Shown here: in pieces, positions 59,228-64,000 of the stretch
Layout: the number at the start of each line of letters is the position of its first letter
Numbering within the stretch: position 1 is the stretch's first letter
Source: Hymenobacter sp. YIM 151858-1
GTDB taxonomy: Bacteria > Bacteroidota > Bacteroidia > Cytophagales > Hymenobacteraceae
Length of the DNA stretch: 64,000 nucleotides
Assembly: GCF_025979705.1 (NCBI RefSeq)
Contig: NZ_CP110136.1
Coordinates: forward strand, 3,410,001-3,474,000
Direction: 5' to 3'
Position numbers and translations under genes: made by a program
Notes under the pieces: model-generated
The model's input: only the letters and a program-made list of their open reading frames with translations
What the model was told of the DNA's origin: nothing
Databases searched by the model: none

Positions 59228-59705
59228 AATCCTGACCTGCGAGCAGTTGCCCGCCGTGCTTAGCGGCTGGCGCCAGCAAGGCAAGCGCATCGTATTCACC
59301 AACGGCTGTTTCGATCTGCTGCACCTAGGGCATGTCGATTACCTCGAAAAAGCCCGCGCCCTAGGTGACGTGCTGGTGGTGGGCCTGAACACCGATGCCT
59401 CGGTAAGCTGCCTGAAGCCCGGGCGCCCGCTGCAAGACGAAATGTCACGCGCGCGGGTGCTGGCCTCGCTTTTGTTTGTAGATGCCGTGGTGCTGTTCGG
59501 CGAGCCTACCCCGCTGGAGCTTATCCACCTCGTGCGGCCCGATGTGCTGGTAAAGGGCGACGACTACGCCATCAGCGGAATCGTGGGCCACGAGTTTGTG
59601 TTAAGCAACGGGGGGCAGGTGCAAACCGTACCTCTGGTGCCTGGTTACAGCACAACCCGCATAGTGGAGCGCATGCGCCAGGCCGAGGGCAGTACCGGCG
59701 CTTAG
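59211..59705 (+). CDS. rfaE2: D-glycero-beta-D-manno-heptose 1-phosphate adenylyltransferase
   Basis: A 164-residue nucleotidyltransferase that activates heptose-1-phosphate with ATP for lipopolysaccharide core synthesis; it corresponds to the C-terminal half of HldE. The core motif is FTNGCFDLLHLGHVDYLEKA (about residues 29-48), with the HxGH ATP site. Then come VGLNTDASVSCLKPGRPL and the late motif VLVKGDDYAISGIVGHEFVL. Two CCTAGG copies lie in this core (Leu-Gly). The gene for the kinase half (rfaE1) is not adjacent. It overlaps the flippase-like gene, consistent with a glycolipid operon. The last 10 residues are variable. Confidence 0.93.
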   Translation: MPTKDKILTCEQLPAVLSGWRQQGKRIVFTNGCFDLLHLGHVDYLEKARALGDVLVVGLNTDASVSCLKPGRPLQDEMSRARVLASLLFVDAVVLFGEPTPLELIHLVRPDVLVKGDDYAISGIVGHEFVLSNGGQVQTVPLVPGYSTTRIVERMRQAEGSTGA

Positions 59706-59784
59706 CACGCTCGAAGTCAGTTGGGCTGCTAGTTGCCGGGCACCACGCTCTTACACTTTCACACGCCTTAACTTTCTCCAGACG

Positions 59785-60477
59785 ATGAGTCCGAACGCTT
59801 TTTATATGCTGATGATCCTGCTCATGGTCGTGAGCATGGGTATTCAGTGGCGCCTCCGCAGCAAATTCACCAAGTACTCCCACATCGGGTTGCAGTCGGG
59901 GCTGTCGGGCAAGCAGATAGCCGAGCTGATGCTGGCCGACAACAACATTCACGACGTGCGCGTGATTTCGACCTCGGGCCGCCTAACCGACCACTACAAC
60001 CCCGCCGACAAAACCGTAAACCTAAGCGAAGAGGTGTACGAAGGCCGCTCGGCCGCTGCCGCCGCCGTAGCCGCCCACGAGTGCGGCCACGCCGTGCAGC
60101 ACGCCACCGCTTACGGCATGCTGCAGTTCCGCTCGGCCATGGTGCCGGCCCTGAGCGCCGTCTCGCGCTTTATGCCGTTCATCCTGATTGCGGGCATTTT
60201 CATGGTGCAATCCACGCTCATTCCGTTGGGCATCGGCATTGCCCTGTTTGCTCTCACCACACTGTTTAGCTTCATTACGCTGCCCGTGGAGTTCGATGCT
60301 TCGCGCCGGGCCCTGGTTTGGATCGATAAGCGGGGCATCGTAACGGCGCAGGAGCACGCCTTGGCCAAAGACGCCTTGTGGTGGGCCGCCATGACGTACG
60401 TAGTAGCTGCTATCAGCTCGCTGGCAACGCTGCTGTACTACGTAAGCATCTTTATGGGCAGCAGCCGTCGCAACTAA
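59785..60477 (+). CDS. Zinc-dependent membrane peptidase (YugP-like)
   Basis: A 230-residue inner-membrane protein of the YugP family of putative neutral zinc metallopeptidases. It has an N-terminal span (about residues 5-20), a zinc site VAAHECGHAVQHA (His97 and His101 by count), and three more hydrophobic segments (about 125-165 and 200-220). The loop STSGRLTDHYNPADKTVNLS (about 55-74) is typical of the family. Function is known only as probable proteolysis in the membrane. It follows rfaE2 by 79 bases and ends before a strong terminator. Confidence 0.88.
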   Translation: MSPNAFYMLMILLMVVSMGIQWRLRSKFTKYSHIGLQSGLSGKQIAELMLADNNIHDVRVISTSGRLTDHYNPADKTVNLSEEVYEGRSAAAAAVAAHECGHAVQHATAYGMLQFRSAMVPALSAVSRFMPFILIAGIFMVQSTLIPLGIGIALFALTTLFSFITLPVEFDASRRALVWIDKRGIVTAQEHALAKDALWWAAMTYVVAAISSLATLLYYVSIFMGSSRRN

Positions 60478-60506
60478 TGCCCGCAGCCGGCATCCGCACC
60501 CAATAC

Positions 60507-60537
60507 AAGCGCCCGCAATTGCGGGCGCTTTGTTTTT
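60507..60537 (+). terminator. Intrinsic terminator after the YugP-like gene
   Basis: A perfect 12-bp palindrome AAGCGCCCGCAA/TTGCGGGCGCTT without a separate loop is followed by TGTTTTT. A CCTAGGT copy follows at 60542. Confidence 0.9.
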
Positions 60538-60734
60538 GCTGCCTAGGTGTTCAGCAAGGCAAACAGTAGTTAAACCTAACGCCCGTTAGCCATGTTATGC
60601 AAGCAGCTTATAACTTAGCGTGCGCATCGGTGCGTTTAATGCTGCTTATCGGTTGATAACCACTCACCAGCTTGTAATTTCGCGGCGCCTTGCCGGACCC
60701 CGGTAGGTGCCAAGCCTCTTTTTCCCATTCCCAC

Positions 60735-61874
60735 ATGAACTTTCAGCTCACCGAAGAACAACTCGCCGTGCAAGCCGCGGCCCGCGAATTTGCCCAGAAC
60801 GAACTGTGGGCCGGCGTAATCGAGCGCGACGAACACCAGAAATTCCCCGCCGAGCAAATCAAAAAGATGGGCGAGCTGGGCTTTATGGGCATGATGGTGA
60901 GCCCCGAGTACGGCGGCGGCGGCATGGATACCGTGTCGTACGTGCTGGCCATGGAAGAAATTTCCAAGGTCGATGCCTCGTGTTCGGTTATCATGTCGGT
61001 AAACAACTCGCTGGTTTGCTGGGGCCTCGAGAAGTACGGCACCGAGGAGCAAAAGCAGAAATACCTGACCAAGCTGGCTACCGGCGAAATCATCGGCGCA
61101 TTCTGCTTATCAGAGCCCGAGGCTGGTTCCGACGCCACCATGCAGCGCACCACCGCCGTAGATATGGGCGACCATTACCTGCTGAACGGCACCAAAAACT
61201 GGATTACCAACGGCTCGTCGGCCTCGGTATACCTGGTAATTGCCCAAACTAACCCCGAGCTGCGCCACCGCGGCATCAACGCCCTGATTGTGGAGCGCGA
61301 TACTCCGGGTTTTGTAATTGGTCCGAAGGAAAACAAGCTGGGCATCCGCGGCTCCGATACGCACTCGCTCATGTTCACCGACGTGAAAGTGCCCAAGGAG
61401 AACCGCATCGGCGAAGACGGCTTCGGCTTCAAGTTCGCCATGCAGGTGCTGGCCGGTGGCCGCATTGGCATTGCTGCGCAAGCCCTAGGTATTGCTTCGG
61501 GTTCGTACGAACTGGCCGTTAAGTACTCAAAAGAGCGCAAGGCATTCGGTGTGCCGATTTCGCAGCACCAGGCCATCCAGTTCAAGCTGGCCGATATGGC
61601 TACCAACATCGATGCGGCCCGTTTGCTGTGCCTGCAAGCCGCTCACGACAAGGACGCCCACCTCGACTACGCCAAGTCGGGGGCTATGGCAAAGCTCTTC
61701 GCTTCGAAGGTTGCCATGGAAACTTCGGTGGAGGCCGTACAGGTGCACGGGGGCTACGGATTCGTGAAAGAATTCCACGTAGAGCGCCTGATGCGCGACG
61801 CCAAAATCACCCAGATTTATGAGGGAACTTCTGAGATTCAGAAAATTGTAATCTCGCGGGAAATCCTGAAGTAA
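60735..61874 (+). CDS. Acyl-CoA dehydrogenase (short-chain/butyryl type)
   Basis: A 379-residue FAD enzyme that oxidises acyl-CoA to trans-2-enoyl-CoA in fatty-acid or amino-acid catabolism, passing electrons to ETF. Typical signatures are GAFCLSEPEAGSDATMQRTT (about residues 119-138), then VQVHGGYGFVKEFHVERLMR (about 335-354). The catalytic Glu lies in QIYEGTSEIQK (about residue 362). The length fits short-chain acyl-CoA dehydrogenases. The ATG giving MNFQLTEEQL is the family start. A -7-like TAATTTCG (60676) lies in the 257-base upstream space. It stands alone; the 3-hydroxyacyl-CoA-dehydrogenase-domain gene at 50.2 kb may serve the same pathway. Confidence 0.95.
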   Translation: MNFQLTEEQLAVQAAAREFAQNELWAGVIERDEHQKFPAEQIKKMGELGFMGMMVSPEYGGGGMDTVSYVLAMEEISKVDASCSVIMSVNNSLVCWGLEKYGTEEQKQKYLTKLATGEIIGAFCLSEPEAGSDATMQRTTAVDMGDHYLLNGTKNWITNGSSASVYLVIAQTNPELRHRGINALIVERDTPGFVIGPKENKLGIRGSDTHSLMFTDVKVPKENRIGEDGFGFKFAMQVLAGGRIGIAAQALGIASGSYELAVKYSKERKAFGVPISQHQAIQFKLADMATNIDAARLLCLQAAHDKDAHLDYAKSGAMAKLFASKVAMETSVEAVQVHGGYGFVKEFHVERLMRDAKITQIYEGTSEIQKIVISREILK

Positions 61875-61908
61875 AATCGGAATTGCCTTAAAGTCAGAAT
61901 CCTTGCAC

Positions 61909-61946
61909 AAAACCCAGCCAAATTTCTGGCTGGGTTTTCGTTTTTG
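61909..61946 (+). terminator. Intrinsic terminator after the acyl-CoA dehydrogenase gene
   Basis: A perfect 12-bp stem AAAACCCAGCCA/TGGCTGGGTTTT with a six-base loop is followed by CGTTTTTG. Confidence 0.92.
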
Positions 61947-62033
61947 TGAATTTTTATATCTTATTTTGCATTGTCTAAACAGCGGCGAAGCCGTAGTCCG
62001 CTGGTAGTCAGCCAACCACTCCCGCGTCCGAAT

Positions 62034-62957
62034 ATGGAAGATTATAATAAAGTCATAGAATCGCTCGGTGTGCGCTACATCAAGGCTAAGAACCTGGTGT
62101 TGCAGCAGCCCTTCACCGTGCGCAACTCCTACGATGTAGGCAACAACCTCATCTTGTTGCACAAGGGGCGTATTTCGTTTGGCGATGAGGACACCGTGGT
62201 GGAGGAAGGCGACATGCTCTTCATTCCGGGCGGCCGGGCTACCCGCGTGAGCTATGGCGAGGCAGGCGGCAAAACCATCACCAACGACGACCTGATCAGC
62301 AACAAGGACAAGTTCTTCCATTCCAACACCGACCTCGACCTAATTTCGGACGCCGAGGAAAGCCACTCGTTCGTATCGTTCGAGGCCAAGGTGTTCGACT
62401 CGGTGAACTTCTTCGCGTCGCTCGACGTGCCGGCCTTCCTCATCAGCGGCAACTCGAAGCTGGCCAACCTGGTGATTAAGGTGGTGGAAGAAAGCTTGCA
62501 GGAGCTACCGGGCCGCGAGCGTCTGATTTCGATTTATACCGAGAACATCGTTGTTGAAATCATACGCTACATCTTGAAGAACAAGATGTTTGTGGAGCAA
62601 CTGGCCACCAACAGCACGTACTTCAAGGACCCACGCCTGATCGACCTGTTCAACTATATCAAGGAAAACCTAGGCGGCGACTTGTCGAACAAGGTGCTGT
62701 CGGGCGTGGCCAACGTGTCGGAGGATTACGTGGGCCAGTACTTCAAGATGCTGACGGGCATTAACCCGCAGGATTACATCGAGTACCAGCGCATGGAGCG
62801 CGCCGTGTTCCTGCTGCGCACTACCAAAAAGAGCATCCGCGACATCGGCAAGGAAGTGGGTTACAAAGACACCGCGTACTTCTGCCGCCGCTTCAAGATG
62901 ATGTTCGGCATTCCGGCTGGCAAGATGCGCCGCCGCGAGTCGGCCATGAACATCTAA
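62034..62957 (+). CDS. AraC-family transcriptional regulator
   Basis: A 307-residue regulator. The N-terminal half (about residues 1-160) is a beta-rich, cupin-like sensor part (TVRNSYDVGNNLILLHKGRI, FGDEDTVVEEGDMLFIPGGR). The C-terminal 100 residues are the AraC double helix-turn-helix: a first HTH around LSGVANVSEDYVGQYFKMLT (about 222-241) and the second in KKSIRDIGKEVGYKDTAYFC (about 266-285) followed by RRFKMMFG. The ATG giving MEDYNKVIES is chosen, since a TATATCTTATTTTG promoter-like tract (61954-61968) ends about 65 bases upstream. The effector is unknown. The upstream acyl-CoA dehydrogenase gene could be a target, but no evidence shows it. Confidence 0.92.
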   Translation: MEDYNKVIESLGVRYIKAKNLVLQQPFTVRNSYDVGNNLILLHKGRISFGDEDTVVEEGDMLFIPGGRATRVSYGEAGGKTITNDDLISNKDKFFHSNTDLDLISDAEESHSFVSFEAKVFDSVNFFASLDVPAFLISGNSKLANLVIKVVEESLQELPGRERLISIYTENIVVEIIRYILKNKMFVEQLATNSTYFKDPRLIDLFNYIKENLGGDLSNKVLSGVANVSEDYVGQYFKMLTGINPQDYIEYQRMERAVFLLRTTKKSIRDIGKEVGYKDTAYFCRRFKMMFGIPAGKMRRRESAMNI

Positions 62958-62964
62958 CCTAGGG

Positions 62965-63022
62965 CGCCCCAAAGCAAAAGCCCGCAGCACCACCTGGTGC
63001 TGCGGGCTTTTGCTTTGGGGCG
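62965..63022. terminator. 26-bp perfect bidirectional terminator
   Basis: Left arm 62965-62990 and right arm 62997-63022 are exact reverse complements with a six-base loop. The stem includes AAAGCAAAAG and CTTTTGCTTT near the ends, giving T-rich tails in both directions. It lies between the convergent AraC gene and GGGP synthase-like gene, and is the longest perfect stem that I found. Confidence 0.92.
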
Positions 63023-63028
63023 TTGTGC

Positions 63029-63802
63029 TTAGTTAAGCGCAGCGTCGAGGACGGTGTTGAAGCCGTGCACCACGCGCGACACCTCGCCCAGGAACTCGGG
63101 GTCTTTCTCGATCTGGTTGCCGATTACGATAACGTCGGCCCCGGCCGCTAGGGCGGCATGGGCTTTTTCGCCGGTGTTGATGCCGCCGCCCACAATAACG
63201 GGCAGCTCGACGGCCTGGCGCACGGCCCCAATCATGGCGGGCGACACGGGGTGCATAGCCCCACTGCCGCCATCGAGGTAAATCAGACCTAGGCCCAGCT
63301 GCTCGCCCGCCATAGCAGTACAGGCCGCAATGGTGGGCTTGTCGTGGGGCAGGGGCGTGGTGCCGCTCATGTAGCTGGCCGTGGTCTGCCGACCCGAGTC
63401 GACGAGCATATAACCTGTTGGCAGAATCTCGAGCTGGCTGGCGCGCAGCAGCGGTGCTGCCACCACGTGTTGGCCAATCAGGAAATCGGGGTTACGGCCC
63501 GAAATCAGTGAGAGCAGCAGGATGGCATCGGCTTGCGCATCAATGTGCAGGCTGTTGCTCGGAAACAGCACTACCGGCACCGGCGAGTGGGCTTTGAGCA
63601 AGCGAATAAGGGCAGCCTGGTGCTGCGAAGTCACCAGGCTGCCCCCTACGAAGAAGTAATCAACGGAATGCGTGTTGCTTAGCGCCAGAATACGCCGCGT
63701 ACCGGCCTCGTCGAGGTCGTCGGGGTCGAGCAGCACGGCCAGAGACTTCTGGCCGCGGGAGCAGCGGTGGCGCAGGGCATCATGCAGTGGGGTCAGGCGC
63801 AT
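63029..63802 (-). CDS. Geranylgeranylglyceryl/heptaprenylglyceryl phosphate synthase-like protein
   Basis: A 257-residue TIM-barrel protein of the GGGP synthase/PcrB family, which joins a polyprenyl diphosphate to glycerol-1-phosphate. Typical segments are SLAVLLDPDDLDE (about residues 18-30), YFFVGGSLVTSQHQ (about 47-60), LPTGYMLVDSG, LIYLDGGSGAMHPVSP (about 170-185), and the phosphate loop PVIVGGGINTGEKAHAALAA (about 200-219) followed by GADVIVIGNQIEK. Bacteroidota enzymes of this group are reported to make geranylgeranylglyceryl phosphate; the role in this organism is open. The ATG giving MRLTPLHDAL is chosen. It overlaps the partial gene to its right by 23 bases. Confidence 0.88.
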   Translation of the reverse strand: MRLTPLHDALRHRCSRGQKSLAVLLDPDDLDEAGTRRILALSNTHSVDYFFVGGSLVTSQHQAALIRLLKAHSPVPVVLFPSNSLHIDAQADAILLLSLISGRNPDFLIGQHVVAAPLLRASQLEILPTGYMLVDSGRQTTASYMSGTTPLPHDKPTIAACTAMAGEQLGLGLIYLDGGSGAMHPVSPAMIGAVRQAVELPVIVGGGINTGEKAHAALAAGADVIVIGNQIEKDPEFLGEVSRVVHGFNTVLDAALN

Positions 63803-64000
63803 GCGCGTCGTCGTGGTGGATGACAAAGTCGATGTCCTTGGTTTCGGGCTCAGTGGCCGAAGCTGCAAGGTCCGAATTTTTGTTTACATCCATCCACTCG
63901 CTCACTTTGCGCGTGACAAGGGCGATAACCACCCCCGACAGCTGACCGATGAGCATTTTGCCCGTATCAGACTCGGCCAAGGCCCGGAGCGTATCCCACA
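63780..64000 (-). CDS. Hypothetical protein, truncated by the window edge
   Basis: The reading frame runs off the right end of the window, so the N-terminus is unseen. The visible 73 codons contain a moderately hydrophobic segment (MLIGQLSGVVIALVTRKVSEW) and a Glu/Asp/His-rich C-terminal tail (DFVIHHDDAHAPD). The frame passes through the edge without a stop, and the 23-base overlap with the GGGP synthase-like gene suggests translational coupling. I do not recognise it. Confidence 0.5.
   Translation of the reverse strand, partial: WDTLRALAESDTGKMLIGQLSGVVIALVTRKVSEWMDVNKNSDLAASATEPETKDIDFVIHHDDAHAPDPTA

Larger units (their letters stand above)
372..63293. repeat. Dispersed CCTAGGT element, about 79 copies
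   Basis: By hand count CCTAGG occurs about 79 times over the window. About 75 of these are in the oriented form CCTAGGT or its complement ACCTAGG; 13 continue as CCTAGGTGC. About 47 copies lie in genes as Leu(CTA)-Gly, three as Pro-Arg, six supply the TAG stop codon, and about 23 are intergenic. Base composition alone would predict roughly 20. The longest copy-free interval is 21.6-25.2 kb. See the findings for interpretation. Confidence 0.9.

Noticed and set aside
1-64000. CRISPR array, prophage, integron or restriction-modification locus
   Set aside because: I looked for regularly spaced repeats, phage structural genes, integrases and methylase motifs on both strands and found none.

Overview
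The window looks like a chromosome segment of a high-GC member of the Bacteroidota, most probably Hymenobacter or a close relative in the Hymenobacteraceae. The evidence is the mix of Bacteroidota-specific families (DUF4270 lipoprotein, N-terminal-only glycogen synthase next to panC, TraR/DksA protein with a degenerate zinc finger, M61 peptidase, DUF6056, DUF4385), -7 promoter elements of the TAnnTTTG type, and a base composition that by eye is about 60% GC. Nearly all genes are housekeeping. I see no prophage, CRISPR array, intact insertion sequence, rRNA or tRNA.

Layout. 1-1,700: a cluster of DnaA-box-like sites with an AT-rich tract (candidate replication origin), a DUF4385 gene and an acidic hypothetical gene. 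1.8-12.5 kb: phosphate transporter (minus strand), glyS, an MMPL/RND exporter, ileS and lspA. 12.6-21.8 kb: a fused two-domain oligopeptide ABC ATPase, RNase R, polyprenyl diphosphate synthase, rhomboid protease, two small envelope proteins and a glycerophosphodiesterase. 21.8-23.3 kb: an AT-richer island with a small HTH protein behind an array of TGTAAC repeats, a parS-like site directly after it, and a gene-free stretch. 23.3-30 kb: dciA-like gene and recF, diverging from pdhA, a TPR membrane protein, ribH, a dksA-like gene and an Arg/Gly-rich pseudouridine synthase. 30-37 kb: coaX, an outer-membrane protein, lptC, a small membrane protein, a PpiD-like chaperone and a TPR protein. 37-45 kb: lipoprotein, 37-residue membrane peptide, recJ, M61 peptidase, lptB, GH3-family protein. 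45-56.7 kb: mostly minus strand: AIM24 protein, gltX, ridA, DUF6056, glmS, DUF4270 and glycogen synthase domain; one plus-strand 3-hydroxyacyl-CoA dehydrogenase C-domain gene. 56.8-64 kb: panC, panD, flippase-like protein, rfaE2, zinc peptidase, acyl-CoA dehydrogenase, AraC regulator, GGGP synthase-like gene and a gene cut by the window end.

How genes fit together. panC, panD and coaX serve CoA synthesis. lptC, lptB and rfaE2 serve lipopolysaccharide. lspA, ppiD-like, rhomboid and M61 act on envelope proteins. glyS, ileS, gltX and rluB-like serve translation. recF, recJ and dciA serve replication and repair.

The most unusual signal is a short sequence, not a gene. CCTAGG occurs about 79 times in 64 kb (my hand count), about 75 of these within the oriented 7-mer CCTAGGT or its complement, although CTAG is normally scarce in bacteria. 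In genes it sits almost always in one frame (X-Leu-Gly with the Leu codon CTA), ends six genes as their TAG stop, and is also frequent between genes. Its role is unknown to me. The second is a set of chromosome-maintenance signals (DnaA boxes at 1-200 and near 1,650, parS-like sites at 13,594 and 22,586), which together suggest the window lies in the origin region.
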